64,000 nt of DNA from Hydractinia symbiolongicarpus. Its lineage: Eukaryota > Cnidaria > Hydrozoa > Anthoathecata > Hydractiniidae. A program made the translations under genes and the position numbers. Positions 28,011 through 40,900 of the stretch are shown piece by piece (the first letter of the stretch is position 1; each line of letters opens with the position of its first letter). The stretch lies in assembly GCF_029227915.1 (NCBI RefSeq), contig NC_079887.1, positions 6,820,001 through 6,884,000 on the forward strand. The letters run 5' to 3'. A model generated the notes under the pieces. The model was not told where the DNA came from. It ran no database searches and saw only the letters and a program-made list of their open reading frames with translations.

Positions 28011-31000
28011 ATTGGTTGTCTAGTTAAGCGATTGCTGTGCTTGCACGTCTCTCGTAGTTCAAATGGGAGTCTTAAATGCACCAGGACCCGCTTTGCACGA
28101 CCCTTGTTGATAGTAGTACCAATAGGAACTAAAGATACTCCTGGGTGAATAATTTCAGTTATAACATAAAAACAATATATTCAATTTGCGTGTTAAAGGC
28201 AGACAGAGCGTATTAATGTATGAGACTAGTTTTATGGCCTGTGAGAAAATAAGTAACGAGGTAATAAAAACTACAACAACGCAGTTTAAAAGAAAATCTA
28301 AGCTGATATTTGAAAATTTAAGAATATTTCAAGGTAATGCCAAGCTTAAACCAAATTAAAATGTAAAAATTATTATCGCATTTCGGTTATCAGGAATGTG
28401 TTAAAAAAATAGAAGCTCTAGATGGCTTAAAAAGAGCTTAAATTGACATTTTTCTTACACTTTTAAAGATTACTCACTTAAGAACAAACAACACGTCTAC
28501 CTTGTCTGGCTGTCATAGACACTCAGTAGTAGCGCATTAAAATAGGAGGCTACTCTACAACATTTTGAACGTAATTGTGAATATTTAAAATCTATAATTG
28601 AAATTAAAGGCATTAAGGAACCTTAAATTGGTTGATTAAGAAATTTTTTTATCTCCGAAATGACTCCTCTTCTTTAATGATTAATTCTTTATACGACAAC
28701 CGACTAGTTGTCTAGTGACAAAGTACTTTAAGTAGGGGAGGTACGCGTTTAAATTTAGGCATGAATTATGCGCTTATTACTCAATATTGACCACTAACTT
28801 GGATGTACAATTGGTATACAATGTTCACAAGTTTGGACGATAAAAGTAGCAGTACCAGTGTCATATACCTTATTTCCGGATATGAACGAAGCGCAAGATT
28901 AACGATTACGAAATTAGCAGGAAAGAAATTAACGCGAATGCCTATAACAATTTATAAAAAAACAATTAATGCGATTTAGCTGAGCTGACTTAACAAAAGC
29001 ATTAAAATAACGCGACTCAGAAATATATTTCTTTCGAAAATGGATTCATTGACAACAAGTTTCTCATCCTAAATCCTCTTGAAATATGCTAGTTGTTGTT
29101 GGCCATATTTTAAGAATTTTCCCCGAACAGCGACCTTTGTAGTGTTGTCAGTCAATTTGGTGCCATCTACTGACCGACAATTGGCCTGTGTGGCAGCTTG
29201 GAGGAAAGAATACGGAAGGAGAAACAACTCTTTTAGTTCTATTGAAACACTGCGTGAGGTTCTAGCAGGTGTCTGTATAGCAACTTAATTTGAAATTTTG
29301 GAATTTGATCAATTTTTTGCGAAAAAGACTCGGTCGAGCACCTCACGCACTGATTCTTTTGAAAAAAAAAAACAATAGAAAATTCAATACATTTAAAGCG
29401 TACAGAAATGAAGTTGTTTCTCCTTCCGTATTCTTTCCTCCAAGGTGGCAGACAGGCAAGTTAAAGCAATGCTATACGTATCTCTAGCGGTAATGTAACA
29501 TAGTTACAGTCGGAGGAAGAGCCAGCTGTTAGGATGGAAATCCCAAAGGACGTTTAACGTTTCGTTACTTACTTACAAACTTGTGTGTCCCGGCCTGGAT
29601 TATTTTGTTGCGCAGGCAAGCTGGAGAATGTCACGAGAAAAACTTAAACGCTTTCAATCTTGCCTACATGTGAATAGAAGAAGCGAATTTACAGTCTGTT
29701 GGCGCAGTGTATTCACCATTCTACCTCTTTGACTGTGTTTAAAAAACTGAAGAAGTAAAGTGCTTTTTTTTCAATTATTCTGTCCAAAAATTGTAGTTGT
29801 AATTTGGTTAGTCCGAAGAAATAGTACAACTAAAATAGTATCAACCCAAAGGTTGTGATAAATAGTAGAGTCACGTGGCAAATATGATTCCTAACTGTAA
29901 ACCACCCTGAATAATGGAAAGAGAAACAAAGACAAGTTTCTGTGTATAAAAATCGAAGTTGTACAGCTTCCTTTCAAAGAAATCAACTACTTTAAGATGT
30001 CTCATTAAGGAAGTTTTATTAGTCGTGCCTGATAATTTAATAAAATCGTTAATCCCTTATCGGGACTTTAATATTCTTTTTTTTTTAAATTTGTTTAGGT
30101 CACTTTAATGTACAATTACACAGACAACAAAAGAATTTATGATAGCATTTATTATGATCCTTCTTTCTCTTTCTCTGTTTACAGCGTGGTATGGTCAGAC
30201 GAAGCTCATTTACTTTCCAAAATATTTCCTCATATGTGCTCAACGTAACCGCAGGTCGTATGACCATAACGTCATAAGGAATGACCTTGTAACTATGGCA
30301 TTAAGACCATTTAAGGATGGTTTATAACGAAATACAGGAAATGTTGGCTCGTTAGATAGATTTAATTTGTAAATAAATATATTGGCGTCACTGCAATAAA
30401 ATTTATATTTTGCTAAAGAATTGCGCAATCTATTCCATTTGTTTGGAAGGGACAAATGTTAACTCGTTGTGTTTGGCGCAGTATTTTAGAGAAAATATAA
30501 TATGTAACATTTATGTATGATTGATAACCTTTAAATGGTGAATAAAAGGTGAAGATGTGTATAGATAAGATTTAAAGATATGTAAAAAGCCAGCAAGATT
30601 TTATTATATACTTAAAAAAGACAAAAACTAAATGCAAACTGAGCTATGACAAGCTTGCTAACAGAAAAAAGATCAGATGATTTCTACACTTGCCAATTCT
30701 CTTGGCGACCTCAAACTAATTTGAACCAATTTCGATAATTATTTCGGTCGAAGAAAAAAACAAAACCTTAGTGTGTTTTAATGAGTTGTTTAGCAAAATG
30801 GCATATGCTTAAAAGTTGTAGTTAAAATTGTATGGTAGAATGAAGCGATTTTTAGTTCCAGTTAGTTGCAGTGACTTTTATTGATTTTATTTAAACGCAA
30901 AATAAGCTGTGACTTAAAGTTATGCAAGGGCTAGGAGCATATCCTTTTCAACAAGACATACATAGAATATGTAAAATAAATAGAATTTTTAACACATCCA

Positions 31001-31857
31001 TATTTTTGATCTAAATAGCAAAAGAGGAGAAATTATTATTTATATAATGAGAGCTTAATAACTATATTTTTATATTATAGCATGGAAATAGTCATTCAGA
31101 ACTAAAATAAATGATTGTTATGACTTTTTTGATAGTCATAAACTTTTTCATTGTTTTGGATTGTCATTATCGAAGTTTTCAACAATATTAATCAGTTTGA
31201 TTTCATGACCTGGTTTTTACGTCACACTATTAACCTAACTTGAATTTTTATTCATACGTGATCATCAAATATTTAATCGTCAGTTGTAGAATTTGTTTTT
31301 TTTATGTGGATTTTCACAAGTCAATGTTTGAGGCAGAACGCACCACAAGCAATAGAAGACCAAAACTATTTGGTAGCCAAAGATGAAGAACACTAAGAAA
31401 AAGTAAATTAGATATTCGCTATAATATAATATTTAAAAAAAGAAAAAAAAAACACGAAAAAATGAAGACATTTAAAATGTAAGTTAGGTGAAATGAGTAA
31501 ATATTGAACGAAACTTAGATGAAAATAGCATGTTTTTCCACTGCATGCGTACAGCATACGGCTTTTATGCACAACAAATAGTAATACCAAACCAGTATGA
31601 AAAATCACGCATATAGAAACCAGTACATTAGATGGCATTGATTTTTAAACGTGGGCAATATATATATGATAACTATTGAAAACATTTTAAATGATAACAT
31701 TTCTATGCTATAAAATGATCTTTAAATTTTAATGACTGCATTTTTCATCTTTTTTTATTTACTTAGGATTTGTTGGGGCAAACAGTGTATAGTCGTTAAA
31801 AATAAACAAGACTACAAAAAACAGTATTATTAGTTTCAGTGAACATTTCTTTTTTAG
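28011..31857. other. Intergenic region, no gene recognised
   Basis: AT-rich sequence with only short unrecognised ORFs. It contains the inverted-repeat structure at 29177-29463. A splice-acceptor-like TTTTTTAG ends at 31857, 94 bases before the receptor start codon, and may begin the exon that carries it. Confidence 0.45.
29177..29463. mobile_element. Fold-back (inverted-repeat) element
   Basis: The arm at 29177-29228 (containing CTTGGAGGAAAGAATACGG and AAGGAGAAACAAC) recurs inverted at 29411-29463, about 50 bp per arm with few mismatches, separated by about 180 bp. Weaker similarity continues outward for about 50 bp on both sides. There is no coding capacity, which is typical of a MITE or fold-back transposon remnant. 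Confidence 0.65.
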
Positions 31858-31951
31858 GGAATAAGAAAAATGGTTTAGTAGTATTGCGACACATGTACAA
31901 AATCTTAAAGTTTATAATAATAATCGTCTGAAAAAGGAGAAAGGGAGGAAA

Positions 31952-34900
31952 ATGAAGTTACACAGAGCTTTTCTTGTTTTATATTTTATTATTGCTTGCT
32001 ATGTTGGTGTTGATGGTACACTGAGACGAGGAGGGTATGGTTTTGTTTCATTTTGTTGTTTTAATTTTTCTTCTTGTTGTGTTTATTGTTTTATTTATTA
32101 TTTCTTCCCTTTTTTGATTTGTTTTTAGTCATTTCAGTTTTTATTCGGTAAATACATTACTATAAATCTTTCTAGATTGAATGTTTGCCAAAAAACAGTG
32201 CCAAGAACTACAGAATTTTTTGTAACAGTTAACTACGCAACAACGGAATATTATACCACTTGTTGTGGGTGGAGCTGGCCAAGCTGTTGGAAAAGTTGTA
32301 CCAGATCAAGGTATGTAGTACAACCCAACTTTATATAATACACTGATGATGTGTCAAATTCTTTGAATTAGGATTTTGTTTATGATTTTGAGAGAGATAT
32401 AAAGGAAATGATTTTGATACAACAAAAGACTTTCATCGACATTTGTGCATGGAAGGATGAAGCAACGCCTTCCCCTTTCATTCATCTTCTAAATTGAAGT
32501 TTGTTTCGTTGAAATTGTCAATTTTTAAGTAGTTTTCTGATTTTTCAGGATAACCTATTCCATATTTGTAAAAGTTCTTGTTATAATACTTGTAATAATA
32601 CTTAAACTGATGAGAGAATGAAAAAGTTTTATAGTTAATTTTTTTTTTATTTTTAATTTTTTTTAATTTTTTGGAAGGCGACTAGTCAGTTTCTTATAAA
32701 GTGGTTGTTTATATTTATTTGTATATAAAGACAAGGTTAATAAGTATTTATAATCATATTGCCAGGATTTCGATCAAGATAAAGATTCACAATATTATAA
32801 TTTTTGTAGAGTGGTGACACTAACCAAATTAGAACGAAGGACGAAAACTGTATATGACATTATTCAAGTTTGTTGTGCCGGCTACACTCAACAAAATGAT
32901 CAATGCCCAATACGTGAGTTTAAGTTTATGTAACATAATTTTTCTTTCTTTTTTATTCCCTTTTTATTTGCCTTCTATAGAACACAAAAATAACGACTCA
33001 GTTGAATTTTTAATTCCTGTTGTCAACTAAGGAAAGTGTTGGAAATAATAGTGGACAAATTCTTTTCTTGTTGTTAAGAGGCGCAGCATAATTTTGTTGC
33101 TATCGTGGTAATAAAAACGAAACCAGATTTTCTATGTGCGTTCATGTTACGATTGAGTCAGAAAGTTGCGCAATTTTTAGTCATTATAATATGATTTCGG
33201 TTTGTTTGATGACTGATATCTTGGTAAAAACGCGTTTGACATGGTCGTTTTAAAATTCCCAACAAGCCTCAAAATTGGAATAGGGTTATTAAAAAAAAGT
33301 GAAATCCAATTAAAAGAAAACTTAACCAAAAAGATGCATTACAAAGTGTCAAAAGATTTCTTAGGATTCATAAGGAAAACAAAAGCAAAAGTTGTATGTC
33401 TGATGAAAATAAAAGATTGATAGACATGGGGAACGATAACATCTCAAAATACGACAATGCTTTTTACAGAAAAATTTATTAAATTTTACTGTATTTAATT
33501 TCTGATCGTTTTGTGGCTTTCAAACACGAGGTAATTAAAATGAATTTCCTTTGTTCATTTATGCCACTTTTGCAAAAAAATTCCACCATAGACTACAAAA
33601 TTAAAGTTTGAATGTCTATAAGATTTTAGGTCTTTCATAAATCCCCACACATGATATATTTAAGACAAGTTATATAACCTCATTATATAACCTCATTAGT
33701 TCACCTCAAACTATCTGAGTTCATCACTAACATATTGCCTCACGTAGTGTAGTGCGGCTCCCAGTTCTGGGGACCGCGGATCGAATCCCGCTCACTGCTT
33801 GGTACTATGTTAGTGATGAACAATGTAGTTCTTCTTCAATAATATTGTGGTTGTTCTTATAACATTATGAAAGTATTTAATAGGCTGTAATCTCTAAAAC
33901 CAACTTCGAATGGAAAAGTTTTTACCGACGACAATAACAAAAAACCTTCACTAAAACTATTTTACAAAGTTAGACTTGTCGTTATAGCCAGAGGTGTTTG
34001 TAGTCAGTGCTATTACAATATGTAATATTTATTAACGAATTTATTTTGTAAGGGATTTTTTGAGAAAAATTACGTTTTAAAAAGTACGCAGGGACGCAGA
34101 CGAATTTTTAGAATACTGACCGGCTCATAATTAGGTAGTTCTCTTGTTCTTTGCCGCCCTGATCATTTTGTGAATTGTTTGAAGGCGAATGGTTTCGCTC
34201 ACACGACACCCCCCCCCCCCCCCCCCTACTATTTGAGAAACTAAAATTTGGTCACACGGATTTTGTGCTTATTGGTTGATTTAAATTGAAAGAGTATGAG
34301 AGCAACTGAATTCGATATTTTCGAAGATGGCCAAGTTAACTAGACTAACTTGTATAATATTTTGTAGTTGTATTATATACTTCCAGCTATCTGCACTGGT
34401 GGCTGCTTACATGGCAGTTGTACAGCGCCAAACAAATGTACATGTTCAGCGGGTTGGGAAGGAAGTGATTGTTCAAGAGGTAATATTTCTCTGCTTTTTA
34501 AACTCTATTGTCTCATTTCCTTAAGATAGGTACATTGCGTTAATTTGTTTTTTCAATAAAATGATTTATTTCTATCCTAAAACAATTACATCTTTGTCTT
34601 TGTCTATCTTGATTAATATATATAATTATTTTTATTAATATACTTATCTTCTTTATTAGTATCCTTATCTTTATTAATATAGTTATCTTTATTATTATTA
34701 CCACGACATGCTTATAAAAATATGAGGGGCCTTCTTACAATGTTAGCATAGTGTGATAAAATTGATATATTATGTTTTCAGATATCAACGAATGTAGAAC
34801 CAATAATGGTGGCTGTGAGCAGGAATGTCGAAATATAAATGGCGGCCATGTTTGTGCTTGTCGTCAAGGATACACAGTTGCCCAGGATGTCAAAAAATGC

Positions 34901-37900
34901 ATTGGTAATTAACACTAATTCGGTACTTTTCCTGTTTACAGCAGAACGTATTAATATCTTTTTACTGCCTTTTATTAGATGTTAATGAATGCATTGTTAA
35001 CCCCAACATTTGCTCATGCGCCGATCGAAGTAATAATCCTCTTTGCAGCGTTACGTGTGTCAATAAACCAGGAACGTACAATTGTGCATGTACAAAAGGA
35101 TATGAATCTGTTTCAAAAAGATTTTGCACCAGTAAGTTCTTCTTTTTCTGTTTTGACATTTCCCTTCCCTCTTCTGCTTTTTCCTTTATCTTTTTTCATT
35201 CTTCTATTTATTGTCCATTCTTCAAGAATTGATCTTTGATTTAGACATTGTTGAATGCAATACGAACAATGGTAATTGTTCACATTATTGCTATGACACG
35301 CCGGGAAGTTATCATTGTGGCTGCCCTTCTGGATATCAATTGGCTGCAGATGGTAGAACTTGTGAAGGTAGTTTAAGAAGCCTTTCTTCTTTTGTAAAAT
35401 CGTTCATCCTTTTCTTCGTCCTTATTCAAATCTTCATCAACATCAAATGTTTATTCTTCTAGATATCGACGAATGTTTAACATCAAATGGAGGTTGTGAG
35501 CACAATTGTAACAACACCATAGGTAGTCTTCAATGTGGCTGTCGAACTGGTTTTAATTTGGATGGAAATGGTAGAACGTGCTCAGGTATGCATTTGCTCA
35601 TGTGTTGTAATGTTTCTGCTAATATATCCTTTTTAATCTTATTTGCTGAAGATTGTTGAAGTTTTCTGTTATTTTACTGAAATAACAGGTTTAAATCTTG
35701 AATGCAGATCAGTATTACCCGGTAAAAAGGCAGCATCGATATTTTCGATAACTTACGTCATAGCTGGTTCCACGGTATTGCACGCTGCCATAGTAACCGC
35801 GTTTAAAGTTTAAATATGGCAACATTAAATGTAAATAAACACTGAAAAAAGTAAACGAAACGCGAAACAGAAGTGAAACTTACTTTTATTTTTTAAAGAA
35901 TTCTATGTTGTAGCTACACAATGAAACCTGTAATGTTTACACGATATTTGATTTAAAAAAAACTTATTTTTGTTCGAATGTACGTTCTATATGGGAATAT
36001 TTTCTATAAAGACTTGGTTTCTACATCCTGCTTATAATGTTATTTTTTAGTCGTAAAATGCAGTACCTGGATAATAATCCATGTAATAACTGTTTATTTC
36101 GGGCAATACCTTTAAATATTGATCTCTGTCACGTCAGTAAATATTCTCCGGTATTGCCCATGGGGTTAGTAGTGAAGAACTGCCAGTATGTTTATTACCA
36201 TCCGATCTTTCACAGATAAAGATGAATGTCAAACAAATACACACGGATGTCAATACTGTCAAAACGAGCGAGGAAGTTATAAATGCACATGTCCAAAAGG
36301 ATATCAACTAAATTCTGATCAGAAGACGTGTTCAGGTATTTCAAACAGGCGTGCCTTGTAAAACCGCTGCAGTTTCTTATTCCTTTTTAAATATTAGAGA
36401 ATTAATTCTTACTGAGAATCCAATATTTCTTTTTAATAGACGTTCTTTACTTTTCTGTCCTTGGTCTTTTCTAGATATCAATGAATGCGAGTTTAAGCCA
36501 CCTGGTAAGAGTGTAGCAATATCAGGTTGTAGTCAAAGCTGCAATAACACTGATGGCTCATTTCATTGTTTATGTTTAAATGGATACTCTCTTACTGGTG
36601 ACAACAAAACATGCCAAGGTTGGTCTAGCTGTTTATAAAAATTGCTGAACTTGCTTGTGTGTTAATACAGAGTGTGTGAGGTTGAAGTGTTAGTAAAATG
36701 ATTATTCTACAGTCCCAAAAATCCACTACCTGTTGCAGTAAAGAATAATTGTTTTGGGAATTGCATTCCGGCACGTAACTACAACCTATACAAGTTATTC
36801 AACTTATACTTCTTTTTGTCATTTATACAATAGCTCGTATTCTTAAAAATACACACCTTTAGGTTTAACAGTTTGGCTGCTAGCAGGAAACTAGATTTTC
36901 TTTTTCTTTTTGTTCAGTGTCTTACGCAACTTAGGAAAAATTTATTAATATACACTTATATGGAATCCAATATCGCGCAATTTACACACGGTTTAAAAGG
37001 ACTTCTGGAATACTGACTCCCTACTTATAATCAAACTTTTGTCATTTCAGATGTTGATGAGTGCTTTCTTAAGACCGATAAATGTGAACACATGTGTATT
37101 AACGTAGTGGGTTCGTACGCATGCGCGTGTCGTGATGGTTACACTATCAGCGAAGACAGATACTCTTGCGTGGGTAAGTACAGAAAAGCTTGCGTAAAAG
37201 AAGTATTGTTTGTAAGTTTGACCTAGCTATATATTCTACTTATTTTAAAATCTGGATAGCTAATTTTTTAATTTGTACACATTCCTATTCTCTTCTTACT
37301 CCTAAATAAGTGGGATTCATTAGGGCGGTCGTGTGTCTTCTACTTGCTTGTTGTTTCCTTTGTATTTGTCCTTTTTATTTAAAATGCGAACATCTTTAAG
37401 TATTTTTGTAAACAGATTTAATGTTTGTGACATTATGCCATCAACAATTTAAATTTGCTTTTTTAACAATTTGAATTTGGTTTTTTAACTAAGCTTAACT
37501 GTATCAGAAGTTCAACAAGTTCAAGTTTTTCTATTTTTACCATATTTTCTGAGGAATTATTAGTAAGGAAATTCAGCCTAACTTTGCTAAATTTACTGTT
37601 TGCAAGCCATAAAACGATTTAGCGGCTGGACGACTCGATAAGCCAAAAATCCTTCAGCAAGGTTTTCATGAAAGGTGTACTCCAATTACTCCTATTTACT
37701 AAAATTTAATCTCAAGTATTTACCATCATACCTATAGGTGAGCAGTGTGAGAACTTACCACCTGTTGTCAATGGAAACGCCTCTTGTTTAAAAGGAGTGA
37801 CAGATGAAATGTGCTCGTTTCAATGCCATCCAGGATTTTCTTTGGAAGGTTCGAGCAAACGATGGTGTCAATCAAATCATAAGTGGAATGGAACAAATCC

Positions 37901-40900
37901 CATCTGCAAAAGTAATATCTTTTTAACCAATTTTTACTTTAAGTAAAAATTATATCTTTTTAATACAACAATAAGTGTTTGAAACAAAGACGTACTTTTC
38001 TCTTTTTACAGGAAGAACGTGTCCTTTATGGCAGCCACCAATTAACGGTGCAGCAGTGTTGCCATGCAACCATTTTTTCGAATCTGAATGCAAAATCAAA
38101 TGCGCTGAAGGTTACGTTTTGAATGGTTCAGATACTAGAAGATGTATCGCAACTGACGTTGGGGAAATGATGTGGACAGATTCAAAAGCAACATGCGAAA
38201 GTAAGGAAGATAGATTTTTGGCTTAAAATAATTTTTTAAACTAGCAACGTGGAAAATTAGTAAATATTTATTATACCAGTAAGGGAAAAACTTGCGTCCT
38301 GATTTTGCACCTTGGGCTAGAATAGTAAGCAAAAATAAACTGCTAGTTTATTCACGCACAGCACCTCTCAAAAGTTAAGACAAAAAAATTCATTTGTATC
38401 ACCTTCATCCTTATTATTTGAAGTTTCCCTTAATAATTGTTAACCAACTCTCTGAATCGATTCAGAATAGGATTTTATGAAAAACCACATGATTTTGAAT
38501 CAATTAGTACTTCCTTCAACATATCATAATCAACACCTATGCTTATCGCGAAAGTTAATTCTCGCAAAAATCACTGGAATGAAGTTAGTGAGGTACCATT
38601 CGCGAAGGTTTCCCTTTAATTCAATTTAATTAAATTTTTTGATCGCGAAAGTGCAGTAGTCAATCTTCCATCTAAATTTCCGAAATTCAACGCTTTAGTA
38701 AACTTTAACTATATTAGTATGTCATACGTTTCTATTGTGTTTCTTAATAAAATGCCCCATTTTATTTCAGAATCAACAGCGTGTTTACCGAATCCATGTT
38801 TTCATTCTGGTGTCTGCTCTCCAAATGGCGAAACATTCACTTGTGATTGTAGAAACACAGGTTATAAAGGCGTCTTATGTAGAACTGGAATAATCACAGT
38901 ACCTCAAATACCATTAATGGGATTAGATATGCCAAGACACGGATTGATACTGCGTGCAAAACCAGATAAAGAGCTTAAAATTGAGATAATTTCAAGTTCT
39001 CCAAATGTGATAATAACTCCAAGTAATGTCACCTTAACAAATTCTACCATGTCTGCTTCATTTAGTCTACTGGCAAACGTTGTTGGTTTTTTTACCATTA
39101 AATTTAAACTGAGCGGGAAAAATGCTCTTAACTTTGTCACTCCAATCCCAGCAACGATCTTTGTTCAAGGAAAAGATGATGGCATTAGAGTGAGTTCACC
39201 AGTTTATTCAGATGGTAGCATAAAACTTGGCTGCTATGAAAATAATCCTGAAGGCACAACAAAAGGATACTCAAACTTCAAATGGAACAAAGATGGATCC
39301 TCCAATGGTGTAATCCAAGTCACTGGCAAAGATGGCACTCGTCTTCCATTGTCTTTATCTGGAGGAAAACTTAAACCTAATGATTTTACAGCATTTCCTT
39401 TTGATGAAGGTATTAAAAAAGTTGGCAGTGTCCCTCCTTTGACTGATAAGACATGTTACTCTCAGAACGATGCTTCAAAATACATTGGCGAACTTTTGAA
39501 CAGTAATGCATTTATATACTCAATACAGAACGCATTCAACAATCATTCTCCGTACTGGATAAAATTTGTGGCAGCATTAAACGTAAAAGAATATAAAGCA
39601 GAGGATTTAGGGGGAAGTTTATTCAAAGGAGAAGAACTTGTGAGAAAGAAAACACCATGCACACAAGGCTTGCTCTTAAATAAACAAAATGTTTATTATC
39701 ACTATCAAACAAAACAAATTTTCTACGCTGTGTTCGTCAATAAGAACGTCACATTGCCAATGACAGTAACAAAATGTTTTGTGAAGAATCTTGACACAAA
39801 CAGTGTCTATGTTGCTGTTCTGCCTGATACAGCAAATGAAACCAGTATGGCAGTATTTTCAACTGCATTCTCAAAAATTATAAACATCAATGGAACCATC
39901 GATCGAATTGGTTTTACCTTAAATACTTCAAAGGGAGAAGAAATGCACAGTTATGGTAAAAGATTTTTCAACTTTGGAAATGATAACATTAATATCAACA
40001 TTGATTTGAATGGGGTGATGAGATGGAGATCGGCTAACATATCCAAAATTTTTAGCAAGTTAGACATGAAAAGTTTCACAGTGCATAATGGCAAAGCCGA
40101 CTTCACGTTTTCATGGAAAGTCCTTAACTCACAACAGAGTATACGGGTGAAAGGTGATTTAACGAAGATGGAGTTATCACGCGAAGATAAAGCTGTATCA
40201 ACTTGCACTAATAAAACAATAAAAATTCAAATCACAAGACCTTCCGAAACATATCTGTCAACAAAAATCGATAATGTAGTTACATTTAACACAAAAAATA
40301 ACATAAATGCGAATGTCAATCATGACACGATTGGTGGAAATCCTTCCATTGCGTCTTCAGATTATGCAGTACTCAAGCAGAAACTAAGTGATGATTCAGT
40401 TCTGAAAGCAACTTTGGCATTCCTTAAGGCCTTTAAGTCACCGGATAATGAAGTAACAACAAGTACGCAGGCACTTATCCCCGTTATAGAAGCACTGGTT
40501 AGTAATACTAAATTTTTATCAAAAACAACTCTTCCAACGGATGCTCAAAATGAAAGAATATCAATCATCAAATCTTTATACTTGAACGCACTTAAGAGAT
40601 ATCAGATCCTGTCTAATAGATATCTTAAGATTGACTTTTTTGACGACGCCAAAATGGAAGTAAAATTCAATACGTTTAAAGCACATTTCAATGAAGTCAT
40701 GAGTTTATTTGAGTATGATATCATATATTCACCAACAACGAGTAAAATTAACTGGTTTGAAATATCTGGTGTTGGAGATATGTGCATGCAAACTTATTGC
40801 TTCAAAGATTTAAATATATCCGTAGCGCATGGCACTATCCTATCTGATAATCAATGCTACTCGCAGCCAACAGCTAGTAAAGACACAATCATCAAAGGTA

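Noticed and set aside
33719-33821. Functional tRNA gene
   Set aside because: A- and B-box-like motifs are present, but the acceptor and T stems do not pair.
38719-38770. ATG upstream of the giant receptor exon as a separate gene start
   Set aside because: A good acceptor (TTTATTTCAG) ends at 38770, and the phase fits the preceding sushi exon, so the upstream codons are intronic.
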